A DNA stretch of 64,000 nt, taken from assembly GCA_022822665.1 (NCBI GenBank), contig JAJEAR010000025.1, positions 1 through 64,000 of the forward strand, in the 5' to 3' direction. The translations under genes were made by a program, and so were the position numbers. Position 1 is the first letter of the stretch, and the number at the start of each line of letters is the position of its first letter. The notes beneath the pieces were generated by a model. It was not told the DNA's origin, did no database searches, and saw only the letters and a program-made list of their open reading frames with translations. Below are positions 9,087-17,269 of this stretch, piece by piece. The DNA comes from Alphaproteobacteria bacterium (GTDB lineage Bacteria; Pseudomonadota; Alphaproteobacteria; Thalassobaculales; Thalassobaculaceae).

Positions 9087-10088
9087 TCAGTAGTCGCGGG
9101 TCACACAGAAAGAAATCACGTCAACCAGCGCCCGCAGGGCCGGACCGTCCGGGAACAGCCCGAGGGCATCGCGTGCAATCGAAGCATGGTGCCTCGCCCG
9201 GGCGACGGTATCCTCGATCGCGCCGTGCCTGCGCATCAGTGCCTGCGCCCGGTCGAAGTCCCCGTCCTCCTGCTCGAGATCCTCCATGGTCCGGCACCAG
9301 AAACGACGCTCCTCCTCGGTGCCGCGCCGGAAGGCAAGGATCACCGGCAGGGTGATCTTGCCCTCGCGCATGTCGTCACCCACCCGCTTGCCGAGTTCCG
9401 CCTGGCGCGCCGAGTAGTCAAGTGCGTCGTCGACGAGTTGGAAGGCAAGGCCGAGATTGAGTCCGAAGGAGACCAGTGCGTCCTCCTCGTCGCCGGGTCG
9501 ATCCGCGACCACGGCGGCAATCTGCACCGCAGCCGAGAACAGCGCCGCGGTCTTGGCCTCGATCACCCGCAGGTACTCGAGTTCCTCGGTGCGGGTATTG
9601 TTGCTTGCGGCGAGCTGGCGCACCTCGCCCTCGGCGATGATCGCCGATGCGTCCGACAGCACCTTGAGGACGCGCAGCGACCCGTCCGCCACCATCAGCT
9701 GGAACGCGCGGCTGAACAGGAAATCGCCGACCAGCACGCTCGCCTTGTTGCCCCACACCGTGTTGGCCGAGTCGAGGCCGCGGCGCAGGTCGCTGCCATC
9801 GACAACATCGTCGTGCAGCAGGGTGGCGGTGTGGATGAACTCGACGCAGGCGGCAAGGGGCACCAGGCGGTCACCCGAATAGCCGCAAAGCTGGCCGGCG
9901 CCGATGGTCAGCATCGGACGCAGCCGCTTGCCCCCGGCCGCGATCAGGTGCCCGGCCAGGCGGGGAATGAGCTGGACCGGGCTCTGCATCTGTTCGATGA
10001 TGGCCGTGTTGACTCGGTCCATGTCGTCCCGGACCAGGGTGACCAGGGGTTCCAGCAGGGTATTCGGTTCGCCTTGGCGCCGGCTCAT
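9087..10088 (-). CDS. ispB: Long-chain polyprenyl diphosphate synthase (quinone side chain)
   Basis: A trans-prenyl synthase of about 333 aa. The first aspartate-rich motif is HDDVVDGSDLRRG (Asp93, 94, 97 from the chosen start) and the second is LVDDALD near residue 220. GGKRLRP near 52-58 is the usual substrate-binding segment. It extends an allylic diphosphate with IPP to make the octa- to decaprenyl tail of ubiquinone. The chain length cannot be read with confidence. The frame stays open upstream to 10166, but the ATG at 10088 matches where the family begins. It is divergent from the DUF2007/methyltransferase pair, an order I associate with alphaproteobacteria. Confidence 0.88.
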   Translation of the reverse strand: MSRRQGEPNTLLEPLVTLVRDDMDRVNTAIIEQMQSPVQLIPRLAGHLIAAGGKRLRPMLTIGAGQLCGYSGDRLVPLAACVEFIHTATLLHDDVVDGSDLRRGLDSANTVWGNKASVLVGDFLFSRAFQLMVADGSLRVLKVLSDASAIIAEGEVRQLAASNNTRTEELEYLRVIEAKTAALFSAAVQIAAVVADRPGDEEDALVSFGLNLGLAFQLVDDALDYSARQAELGKRVGDDMREGKITLPVILAFRRGTEEERRFWCRTMEDLEQEDGDFDRAQALMRRHGAIEDTVARARHHASIARDALGLFPDGPALRALVDVISFCVTRDY

Positions 10089-10202
10089 CGGGACGATGGT
10101 CGCCACGATCCACTCCACTTGACGGTGGTTTGCCGCGGAGCATAGGAGCGCGGTATCCGCGGTCAAGCCCGGCCATCGGCTGATCCGCCCCGGAGAGCGA
10201 GC

Positions 10203-10421
10203 ATGAAGGAAGTCCTGCGCAGTTCCGACCCGGTCCGCCTGTCATTCATCACTGCCCTGCTGGCGGATGCCGGGATCGAGGCCTACGTCCTGGATACCCA
10301 CATGAGCATTCTCGAGGGCAGTGCCAGTGCAATTCCGCGCCGCCTGATGGTTGCGGACGAGTGGTACGACGCCACCTGCCGCATCCTCGAGCAGTCCGGT
10401 GAGCCCCTGCACACCCGTTGA
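10203..10421 (+). CDS. DUF2007 small protein
   Basis: A 72-aa protein beginning MKEVLRSSDPVRLSF, matching the short DUF2007 family (putative signal-transducing protein, no established activity). It has a single compact domain without membrane spans or cysteines. The coding region overlaps the start of the following methyltransferase by about 23 bases in another frame, suggesting translational coupling. Its function is unknown. Confidence 0.75.
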   Translation: MKEVLRSSDPVRLSFITALLADAGIEAYVLDTHMSILEGSASAIPRRLMVADEWYDATCRILEQSGEPLHTR

Positions 10422-11130
10422 CGTCACACGCGACCTGCTGCTGGACGGGCGGGTAGTGCTGTGGCAGCCGCGCGTCGGCTACCGGGCCGGGATCGACCCG
10501 GTGCTGCTTGCGGCCTCGGTCAGGGCCGGGCCGGGTGCCCGCGTCCTCGATCTCGGCTGCGGTGTCGGGGCGGTCTCGCTCTGCCTGCTGTCGCGCCGGC
10601 CCGACCTGGTGGTGACCGGTGTCGACGCCGATCCGCTCGCCATTGACCTGGCCCGGCGCAACGCAGGCGAAAACGGGTTTGCAGACCGGTTCACCGCCGT
10701 GGCCGGTGACATCACCACGCCATCGGGCAACGGCTTCGAGGTCGTGGTCACGAACCCTCCCTACGGTGACATGTCGCGTGGTACCGCGCCGGAAGGCGGT
10801 CTCGACGCGCGCGCCGAGACAACGGCCGGGCTTGACGACTGGATTGCCGCGGCGGTCCGTGCCCTGCGCCCGCGGGGAACCCTCACGCTGATACACCGGG
10901 CCGATCGCGTTGACCATGTGCTGGGCAGCCTGCGCCGCTCATGCGGTGACATCCGGCTGTGCCCGTTGTGGCCGCGCGCCGGCGTGCCGGCGCTCCGTGT
11001 CCTGGTCTCGGCTCGGAAGGGAACCCGGGGACCGGCGCAGCTCGGCCCGGGGCTGGTCCTGCACGAGGCGGACGGGCGGTTCACCGGCGAGGCGGACCGG
11101 GTGCTCAGGGGCGCCGCCCTGGCGGGTTGA
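10399..11130 (+). CDS. TrmN6-like tRNA1(Val) adenine-N6 methyltransferase
   Basis: About 243 aa with a class I SAM-binding fold: motif I is VLDLGCGVGAVSL at about residue 47, and the N6-adenine catalytic motif NPPYG is near 118-122. This pair plus the N-terminal LLDGRVVLWQP segment fits TrmN6 (YfiC), which methylates A37 of tRNA-Val. I choose a GTG at 10399 because the family's conserved N-terminus begins just after it and upstream residues look unrelated; the frame is open back to 10351. The upstream DUF2007 gene overlaps the start. The substrate is inferred from family. Confidence 0.8.
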   Translation: MSPCTPVDVTRDLLLDGRVVLWQPRVGYRAGIDPVLLAASVRAGPGARVLDLGCGVGAVSLCLLSRRPDLVVTGVDADPLAIDLARRNAGENGFADRFTAVAGDITTPSGNGFEVVVTNPPYGDMSRGTAPEGGLDARAETTAGLDDWIAAAVRALRPRGTLTLIHRADRVDHVLGSLRRSCGDIRLCPLWPRAGVPALRVLVSARKGTRGPAQLGPGLVLHEADGRFTGEADRVLRGAALAG

Positions 11131-11146
11131 CGGAACCGGACGACGG

Positions 11147-12391
11147 TCAGTCGGCGGCGTCGCGTGCGACTCGATCCGCCTGCTGGTGTTCCGCAAGCTC
11201 GAGATAACCGCCGCGAGTCTGCGGCAGCTTCTGCCCGAGCAGGCGGGAGGCCACGACGTTCCTGAGGATCTGGGCAGTACCGCCGCCGATGGTGAACATG
11301 CGCGCGTCGCGTGCCAGCCGCTCCATCGGGTAGTTGCGCGAGTAGCCCCGCGCCCCGAACATCTGCAACGCATCGGTGGTCACCGAGATCGCCATCTCGG
11401 ACGCGAAGATCTTGGCCTGGGCAGCCAGGGTGGGATCGGGGAACGGGCTGCCCCCGATGCCGGCGCTGGCGGCAGCCCGGCGCAACAGGGCGCGGGCCGC
11501 CTCGAGCTGGATCGACATGTCCGCGAGCATCCACTGCAGGCCCTGGAACTCGGCGATCGGTCGTCCGAACTGGGAACGTTCCTGGCTGAACTCCAGCGCG
11601 TTGCGATACGCGCCTGCAGCCAGGCCGAGCGCCACGGTGCCAGCACCGACCCGCTGCGAATTGTATGCGTTCATCAGTTCGGCAAACCCGCGGCGGAAGC
11701 CGGAGGGCGGCATCAGCACCATGTCGTCGGTCACTTCCATGTCTTCCATGATCACTTCGGTTTCCGGGATGCCGCGCAGTCCCATGGTCGGTTCGCGCTC
11801 GCCGATGCGCAGCCCCGGCGTCTCGCCGGCAACCGCGAGGAACCCGCCGATGCCCAGCTCGTCGCCGTGCCGGTCCAGGGCCCGCGCGAAGATCAGGTAG
11901 AGGCGCGAGACACCGCCGCCGGTGATCCAGTGCTTCTTGCCGTTCACGATCCACTTCTCGCCGACGCGGCGCGCAAAGGTGGTCATCTCGCTGGCGGCAC
12001 TGCCGGCCTCGGGTTCGGTGATGCAGATTGCCGGCTTGTCACCGGCAAGCACCAGGTCGGCAGCGAGACGCTGCTGCCTGTCCGTGCCGTATTCCATCAC
12101 GGCCGCGATCGCACCCATGTTGCCCTCGACCACGATGCGCCCGGTCGGACCGCACCAGGCGGCCATCTCCTCGACCACCAGGCTCGCATCGAGAAAGCTG
12201 CGTCCTCCCCCGCCGAGACGCTCGGGGATGGTCATTCCCATGAACCCGGCATCGACGAGGGCGCGGACGTTCGCCCACGGGTAGGCTTCTTTGCGGTCGG
12301 TCGCGGCCGCATTCCCGGCGACGACATCACACGCAAGGCTGCGGGCGCGTTCCACCAGGTCGATCTGTTCAGGCGAAAGGTCAAACGACAT
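11147..12391 (-). CDS. Acyl-CoA dehydrogenase-like flavoprotein lacking the usual catalytic Glu
   Basis: A 414-aa protein with the standard acyl-CoA dehydrogenase layout. It has a helical N-domain, a beta domain with ITEPEAGS and W-I-NGKKHWITGG, and a C-terminal helical domain with R-QFGRPIAEFQ and QMFGARGYSRNYPMER. In most family members the catalytic glutamate sits in (Y)EGT near the end; here that segment is IGGGTAQI, about residues 366-373. The alternative site used by isovaleryl-CoA dehydrogenase (LER in helix G) reads NSQR instead. It may therefore use another base, or act as a reductase or an inactive partner. It is the last gene of a tight operon with two TPP-enzyme subunits (5-base gap), so its job is probably tied to the decarboxylase product rather than ordinary beta-oxidation. 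Confidence 0.82.
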   Translation of the reverse strand: MSFDLSPEQIDLVERARSLACDVVAGNAAATDRKEAYPWANVRALVDAGFMGMTIPERLGGGGRSFLDASLVVEEMAAWCGPTGRIVVEGNMGAIAAVMEYGTDRQQRLAADLVLAGDKPAICITEPEAGSAASEMTTFARRVGEKWIVNGKKHWITGGGVSRLYLIFARALDRHGDELGIGGFLAVAGETPGLRIGEREPTMGLRGIPETEVIMEDMEVTDDMVLMPPSGFRRGFAELMNAYNSQRVGAGTVALGLAAGAYRNALEFSQERSQFGRPIAEFQGLQWMLADMSIQLEAARALLRRAAASAGIGGSPFPDPTLAAQAKIFASEMAISVTTDALQMFGARGYSRNYPMERLARDARMFTIGGGTAQILRNVVASRLLGQKLPQTRGGYLELAEHQQADRVARDAAD

Positions 12392-12396
12392 CGTGA

Positions 12397-13005
12397 CTAC
12401 TCCGAAGCCTGGTCGGCTGGTCGTGAGGCACGCAGTGCCGCACGGAACGCGGTCTTCCTTTCCGCGGCATCGAGCGAGCGGCGCACCACCGGGGGCGGCT
12501 CGATGCCGACCCGCAGCAGGATGAACCTCGGCCCGTTGCCCTCTCGCAGCAAGCGGGCCGCAGGCTCGATTTCGTCGGGTGACGACACGGACCTGGTTAC
12601 CGGGATCGCCGAACCACGCGCGATGGCCTCGAGATCCACGCCGCGCTGGGTGTGGGTCGGCTGGTAGCCGGTTTCCCCGTAATGGCCGTTGTCGACGCAC
12701 AGGATCGACAGGTTGGGCGGCTGCATGACCCCGACCGTGGCGAGCGTGCCGACATTCATCAGCAGCTCCCCGTCACCGGTCACCACCAGGACCTGCCGGT
12801 CCGGTCGCGACAGGGCGAGACCGAGGCCCATCGCGGTCGCACCCCCCATCGCACCGGCGAGTGCGTAGACGTTGTCGCCGTCCCCGGTCAGGTGCGCCAT
12901 ATCCTTGGCAGCGCCCGCCAGGCCGCAGACCACGAGCAGGTCGGAAGGATCGCCGACCAGTGCAGGTACCGCCGTCCTGCGGTCGAGGGGTCGATCTGTG
13001 TCCAT
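12397..13005 (-). CDS. TPP-binding (beta) subunit of a ComDE/phosphonopyruvate-decarboxylase-like enzyme
   Basis: A 202-aa protein equal to the C-terminal pyrophosphate-binding domain of TPP enzymes. It has GAMGGATAMG at 51-60 and a GDGE (77-80) to N106 motif, matching the GDG-x(about 26)-N metal/TPP signature. Split enzymes of this shape include sulfopyruvate decarboxylase ComE; phosphonopyruvate decarboxylase carries both domains in one chain. It pairs with the Pyr-domain subunit encoded 22 bases upstream on the same strand. The substrate is presumably a 2-oxo acid, but no sulfolactate or phosphonate genes lie nearby. Confidence 0.8.
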   Translation of the reverse strand: MDTDRPLDRRTAVPALVGDPSDLLVVCGLAGAAKDMAHLTGDGDNVYALAGAMGGATAMGLGLALSRPDRQVLVVTGDGELLMNVGTLATVGVMQPPNLSILCVDNGHYGETGYQPTHTQRGVDLEAIARGSAIPVTRSVSSPDEIEPAARLLREGNGPRFILLRVGIEPPPVVRRSLDAAERKTAFRAALRASRPADQASE

Positions 13006-13027
13006 GACGTGTTTTCCCCCGCCGGGT

Positions 13028-13555
13028 TCAGAAAGGCTTGGCGCCGATCAGCTTCTGGGTGAGCAGCACGGCCACGCCCTGATCGGACCGGTAGGCCATA
13101 TCGAGCGCCGCCTGGGCGGTGGGAACCACCTCCTCCGGGCTCTCGGCCCGCAGGCAGTGCAGCCCCATTGCCTCGACCACCGGCTGCACGCCCCGGCCCA
13201 TGGGGATCTGCCACGGGTTCATCTCGCCGAACTCGCCGCGCATGGTGACCAGGGTGACGAAGGGAAAACGGCCGCCCTGGATCAGCCCGAACATGTTCAC
13301 GCAGTTGCCCACGCCGCTCGACTGCATCAGCAGGACTCCCCTGGCATCGGCCAGGTGGCAGCCGGCGCACATCGCGACCCCTTCCTCCTCGGTGGTCAGC
13401 GGTACCGAAATGACCTCCGGGTCAGCCATCGACCTGTCGATCAGTGTCCTGTGCCCGCCATCGGGCACGTAGCAGAACAGTGTGACCCCGTTGCTGCGCA
13501 ACAGGGTATAGAGGTCGTCCTGCCACTGTGTCGGCGCCCCGTAGCCTTCAGCCAT
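13028..13555 (-). CDS. TPP enzyme Pyr-domain (alpha) subunit, ComD/phosphonopyruvate-decarboxylase-like
   Basis: A 175-aa protein equal to the N-terminal domain of TPP-dependent decarboxylases. The conserved glutamate that activates the cofactor is Glu58 in TEEEG, and LLMQSSGVGN is the family's subunit-contact segment. Sequence style is closest to sulfopyruvate and phosphonopyruvate decarboxylases. It is the first gene of a three-gene minus-strand operon (alpha, beta, acyl-CoA dehydrogenase-like). The ATG at 13555 is chosen because the domain starts right after it. Confidence 0.78.
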   Translation of the reverse strand: MAEGYGAPTQWQDDLYTLLRSNGVTLFCYVPDGGHRTLIDRSMADPEVISVPLTTEEEGVAMCAGCHLADARGVLLMQSSGVGNCVNMFGLIQGGRFPFVTLVTMRGEFGEMNPWQIPMGRGVQPVVEAMGLHCLRAESPEEVVPTAQAALDMAYRSDQGVAVLLTQKLIGAKPF

Positions 13556-13679
13556 GTCGTCTGTCCGTTGCCTCGCATCTGTCGCTGACTTATGGCAAAT
13601 TCCCTGCCCGCCGTCCACGCCGGCTCCCTTCCCGTCCAGGACCTGTCGAACCACCCTGGCCCCATGGAGTGCATCGCCC

Positions 13680-14372
13680 ATGCAGCGTCTGCGCAAGCTG
13701 GTCCCGGTCCTCATCCTGCTTGTCGGACTGGGCCTGGTGCTGGCCTTCGACCTTGATGCCTGGCTGTCGATCGACGCGCTGCGCGAGCATCGGGCAACCC
13801 TGCTGGCGTTCACAACCAGCCGGCCGGTCCTGTCCGCCGTGGCGTTCAGCTGCGTCTACGCCCTCGCAACCGCGGTCTCCGCTCCGGGAGGAGCACTGCT
13901 CACGCTCACGGGAGGGTTCCTGTTCGGGGCCGTCGCCGGCACGATCCTTTCGGTCACCGGCGCCACCATCGGTGCGACCCTGGTGTTCCTGGCAGCACGC
14001 ACCGCGTTTGCCGACCTGTTGCGCGCGCGCGCCGGTTCGACGATCGAGCGCATGCGCGAGGGGTTCTCGCGCAATGCGCTCTCCTACCTGCTGTTCCTGC
14101 GGCTGATCCCGGTCTTCCCGTTCTTCGTCGTCAACCTGGTCCCGGCGTTCCTGGGCGTGAAGCTGCGCACCTACGTGATTGCAACCTTCATCGGCATCAT
14201 CCCGGGCGGGTTCGTCTACGCACTGATCGGCAGCGGGCTCGGCGAGATCTTCGACCGCAACGAACCCTTCACCATCGCCAGCGTGCTCGACGGCACCATC
14301 ATTGCCGGTCTGGTCGGACTGGCGATCATGGCCCTGCTCCCGGTGCTCCACCAGAAACTGCGCCGGAAATAG
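13680..14372 (+). CDS. TVP38/TMEM64 (VTT-domain) membrane protein
   Basis: About 230 aa and strongly hydrophobic, with roughly five to six membrane segments. It contains the VTT-domain features APGGALLTLTGGFLFG and LRLIPVFPFFVVNL, followed by IIPGGFVYALIGSGLG. Relatives are inner-membrane proteins linked to lipid scrambling or membrane homeostasis; no reaction can be assigned. The ATG at 13680 begins directly before a positively charged stretch and the first membrane span. The frame is open to 13554 but the extra residues look non-coding. Confidence 0.8.
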   Translation: MQRLRKLVPVLILLVGLGLVLAFDLDAWLSIDALREHRATLLAFTTSRPVLSAVAFSCVYALATAVSAPGGALLTLTGGFLFGAVAGTILSVTGATIGATLVFLAARTAFADLLRARAGSTIERMREGFSRNALSYLLFLRLIPVFPFFVVNLVPAFLGVKLRTYVIATFIGIIPGGFVYALIGSGLGEIFDRNEPFTIASVLDGTIIAGLVGLAIMALLPVLHQKLRRK

Positions 14373-14695
14373 CGGCGCGCATGTCCGGTGTGCAGGCATC
14401 CTGCCGGATACCGTTCGACCGCACGGACCTACCCGCCGACCCGGTGCCACAGGGTCTCGTGTGATTCCGGACCCGGGGCGGGCCAGATACGCGGCCACAT
14501 CTCCTTGTCGACCGGCAGGTGAGAAGACCCGGACGCGGAGCCGACGCTGGACTGTCGCGAGACCGGTTGCGATACGCCTGTCACCCCGTCCGGCTGCACT
14601 CCTGATCTGCATGGACAGTGGTCAGCACGGTCAGCGCCCGCATGATCGCAAAGCCCAATACAGTGGGAGACCACACCTGAGGACGGATCTTCGAA
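14373..14695. other. Spacer between VTT protein gene and MNT gene
   Basis: About 320 bases. A short minus-strand frame at 14429-14674 ends with a proline- and tryptophan-rich tail that could be a leftover C-terminus of some enzyme, but I cannot name a family. No terminator-like T tract or tRNA is seen. Confidence 0.3.
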
Positions 14696-15022
14696 TCACG
14701 ATTGACCACCTGCCTCCACAAACACAACATGACGTCGTTCGATTTCCTGGTGGAAGCGCTTCGGCAGGCGTGCCCGATCTCGTGCCTCCACCAGAAAAGG
14801 GATGGTCGACTCCCGTACCGCCTCCTTGAAGTCTCTCAGTTGACCGATCGGAATTTCGTTCAGTCCCGGTCCGCGCAGCACCAGGTCGAGGTCGCTGCCG
14901 TCGTGGCTCTTGCCGCTCACGCGGCTACCGTAGGCCCACACCTCGACGCCCGGCAGGTACTTCCTCAGCAGGGCTCCAAGCTCCTCGCAGTGCCTCGGCT
15001 TGAGGTGGAGGCCGTCAGCCAT
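14696..15022 (-). CDS. MNT-type nucleotidyltransferase (antitoxin-like)
   Basis: A 108-aa minimal nucleotidyltransferase. The motif GS-x10-DxD is intact: Gly32-Ser33 and Asp44/Asp46. The partner HEPN protein is encoded immediately upstream on the same strand and the two genes overlap by 8 bases. In characterised HEPN/MNT toxin-antitoxin pairs the MNT protein adenylylates a tyrosine of the HEPN toxin and silences it. Whether this chromosomal pair is a true toxin-antitoxin system is inferred. Confidence 0.85.
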   Translation of the reverse strand: MADGLHLKPRHCEELGALLRKYLPGVEVWAYGSRVSGKSHDGSDLDLVLRGPGLNEIPIGQLRDFKEAVRESTIPFLVEARDRARLPKRFHQEIERRHVVFVEAGGQS

Positions 15023-15440
15023 CGTCAGCCGCCTCGATCATGGTGACCAGTGCCCTCGCGTCGGCGATGAAGGCGGGCAACAGCGTGAGCGTGGCTTCGG
15101 CAAAGTCCTCGCCATAGTTGTGCGCGGTGTCGTCGCGGTTATCGCGGTAGGCGAGCCAGCGTTCGGACGCGTCCGGCTCCATCGACCCGTGTTTCGCGGC
15201 ATGGCGGAAGAGGTCCTTGAAGGCCAGGCGATCCGCCTGCCGGTTGCTGGCGAAGAACGGGGCAAGGCGCTTGCGCAGCAGCTTGCCACTCTGTTCCAGC
15301 ACCAGTTCGAACTCCTTGACGCAGGCCGCGCGGTAGATGTCGTAGAGGACATCGTTCGTGGTTTCGTGCGTCTCGATCTTCCCCACGGCTGCCTCCAGCG
15401 TCTCGATGCAGCGGCGCAGGAACGTCGTGTCGTTGCTCAT
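15015..15440 (-). CDS. HEPN protein, HI0074 type (nucleotidyltransferase partner; likely RNase toxin)
   Basis: A 141-aa all-helical protein of the 'nucleotidyltransferase substrate-binding' HI0074 family. It retains the full R-x4-H-x-Y motif: Arg102, His107 and Tyr109. That is the RNase site and the target tyrosine in HepT-type toxins. It precedes and overlaps the MNT gene by 8 bases. Unlike the HEPN gene at 54971, nothing essential is broken, so this pair is probably functional. Its start overlaps the stop of a 31-codon frame by ATGA. Confidence 0.82.
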   Translation of the reverse strand: MSNDTTFLRRCIETLEAAVGKIETHETTNDVLYDIYRAACVKEFELVLEQSGKLLRKRLAPFFASNRQADRLAFKDLFRHAAKHGSMEPDASERWLAYRDNRDDTAHNYGEDFAEATLTLLPAFIADARALVTMIEAADDG

Positions 15441-15532
15441 GGCCGCTCGTCCCCGAAGCCCAGCGCCGTGAGGTGGGCGGTGATGGGCGTGTCGAGGAGC
15501 GAGGCCGATCCAGCCTCCCGGACCGTCGTCAT
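15437..15532 (-). CDS. Possible 31-aa leader or remnant upstream of HEPN gene
   Basis: A short frame (MTTVREAG...GFGDERP) ends in an ATGA overlap with the HEPN start. The overlap suggests translational coupling, but the peptide matches no family I know. It may be a leader or the tail of a lost gene. This is a weak call. Confidence 0.25.
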   Translation of the reverse strand: MTTVREAGSASLLDTPITAHLTALGFGDERP

Positions 15533-15663
15533 CATGGGATCAGGCGCGGTCACGTGCCATTGCATGACGCGGGAGCCGGTGCGTGGAGCCCCGTGTGACC
15601 GGCCGACTGCGGCGTGCCAGACCTTCTGATATCATCCTGCCCGAACCGGAAGGGGAAACGCCG

Positions 15664-16641
15664 ATGTCGCGGGAACGACTCGACTGGGACGACGAGTACG
15701 GAGCGCGCGGGCGCAGGCTGCTGCCGAGAACGGCCCGCGTCGGAGCCCTCGGGCTTGGCGGCCTGGTTGTGCTCGTGGTGCTGTACTACCTGCTCGGCAT
15801 GGCAATTGTCTCGAAGGTCGACGACGATACCGCTTTCGCACCCTCGGACATGCCGGCCAGCGCCAGCCGTGCGGTCAGTCTGACCGCCGCGCTGATCCGG
15901 CGCGAGACCGACGTCAACGGCTGGGTCGCCAACGATCCGTTCTACCTTCCGGGCGCACTGCTCGACAACATGCCCAACTTCCAGCAGGGAATCGTCTACT
16001 CCCTGTCACGGTTCGCACTCGAGATGTCGGACCAGCTCGGACGGACCCGCGGCTCGAGCGAGGTCGACCCGGACCTCGACAAGGCTGCCGGCCTGCTGAA
16101 GTACCCGGGGAACATCTGGATCTTCGATTTCTCGACCTCGTTCGCGCCGACGGCTTCATCGGAGGCGCAGTACCGCTCCGCAGCCCGCTCGCTCGAGGAC
16201 TACAACACCCGCCTTGCGGCAGGCGCCGCCACCTATGAGCGCCGCGCCGACAACCTGCAGGCAACCCTGATCCGGTTTACCGCCGACCTCGGGTCACGGT
16301 CCGCCATCATCGACCAGCAGCTGGCGATGGCCGGGACCTGGGGGTTCGACACCCGGGCCGACGACGTCTTCTACGCCACCAAGGGCCGGATCTATGCGTA
16401 TTTCCTGCTGCTGCGTGAACTGGGACTGGACTTCGAGAACGTGATCCGCGACCGGGAGCTCGCGGGCGCGTGGCAGCAGATGCTCGACTCGATACGCCAG
16501 GCGGCCGAACTTTCGCCGGCCATCGTGGTCAATGGCAACCCGGACGGCGCACTGCTTCCGAGCCACCTCGCCTCGCTCGGCTTCTACCTGCTGCGCGCCC
16601 GGACCCAGCTGCGCGAGATCGTCAACATCCTGCAAAAGTGA
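15664..16641 (+). CDS. DUF2333 family membrane-anchored protein
   Basis: A 325-aa protein with a short cytoplasmic N-terminus, one membrane span at about residues 26-47 (GALGLGGLVVLVVLYYLLGM) and a large C-terminal region presumably in the periplasm. The pattern and the phrases VNGWVANDPF and PNFQQGIVYSLSRFALE match the DUF2333 family of proteobacteria, whose function is unknown. AGGGGA about 8 bases upstream supports the ATG at 15664 over an earlier in-frame start at 15583. Confidence 0.78.
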   Translation: MSRERLDWDDEYGARGRRLLPRTARVGALGLGGLVVLVVLYYLLGMAIVSKVDDDTAFAPSDMPASASRAVSLTAALIRRETDVNGWVANDPFYLPGALLDNMPNFQQGIVYSLSRFALEMSDQLGRTRGSSEVDPDLDKAAGLLKYPGNIWIFDFSTSFAPTASSEAQYRSAARSLEDYNTRLAAGAATYERRADNLQATLIRFTADLGSRSAIIDQQLAMAGTWGFDTRADDVFYATKGRIYAYFLLLRELGLDFENVIRDRELAGAWQQMLDSIRQAAELSPAIVVNGNPDGALLPSHLASLGFYLLRARTQLREIVNILQK

Positions 16642-16707
16642 CCCGGTGGCGCCACGGCGAACGCGACCCGCGGTCGGCTCGAATGCGCCATCCTGCCGCC
16701 AGCGACA

Positions 16708-17100
16708 TCAGGGCGCGAAACTTGACCTCAGCTGGGCCGCCCAGACCCCGTCGATACGGCTGATGACCCAGAGCGAACGGTGGCGCGCGAGCGCGCTGCC
16801 GTCACGACGCAGCCTGGTGAACCGGACATCGAGGTGCACCTTCTCGGCCGAGGCGGCAAGCACGTCGATCGCATCCCACCGGGTGCGGTCCCACTGCGGA
16901 CCGGCACGCTGACGGAAATCCTCCATGTAGGTCCGCGGGTCGCGCCAGGTCCGCATGACGCCACCGGACAGCCGGTAGTGCGGAAAGTGCAGCGTGGCCG
17001 CCAGCGCCGTCTCGTCGCGGGCATTCAGTGCCGCAAGGTGCCGGGCCATGACGTCGCGGGCGGCGGCCACGACCCGCTGTTCCTGGTCGGTGTTCACCAC
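16708..17100 (-). CDS. NTF2-like / SnoaL-like protein
   Basis: A 130-aa protein of the NTF2-like fold. It has an N-terminal helix pair containing [21 protein letters not shown], then alternating strands ending in a basic and aromatic sheet ([21 protein letters not shown]). Such proteins are often small enzymes or binding proteins; no catalytic set is evident. It is convergent with the DUF2333 gene and divergent from acnA. Confidence 0.6.
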   Translation of the reverse strand: MVNTDQEQRVVAAARDVMARHLAALNARDETALAATLHFPHYRLSGGVMRTWRDPRTYMEDFRQRAGPQWDRTRWDAIDVLAASAEKVHLDVRFTRLRRDGSALARHRSLWVISRIDGVWAAQLRSSFAP

Positions 17101-17269
17101 TACCTCCTCGCAACGCGAATCCTGTCCCCGGACTCTGGCCCGACCCGACCGTGCATGCTATAGCACGCAGCGTGGTCCCCTGGACCGCTTCCAGTCACCA
17201 TCGCGCCGCAACGACCGCTTCGAGGCGCACCTCGCTCGGCCGTGCTCGTCGTCAGGAACGGAGCAAGCC

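Noticed and set aside
14429..14674. Minus-strand 81-codon frame with a Trp/Pro-rich end
   Set aside because: It could be a leftover C-terminus, but I could not match it to a family, so it is not called as a gene.
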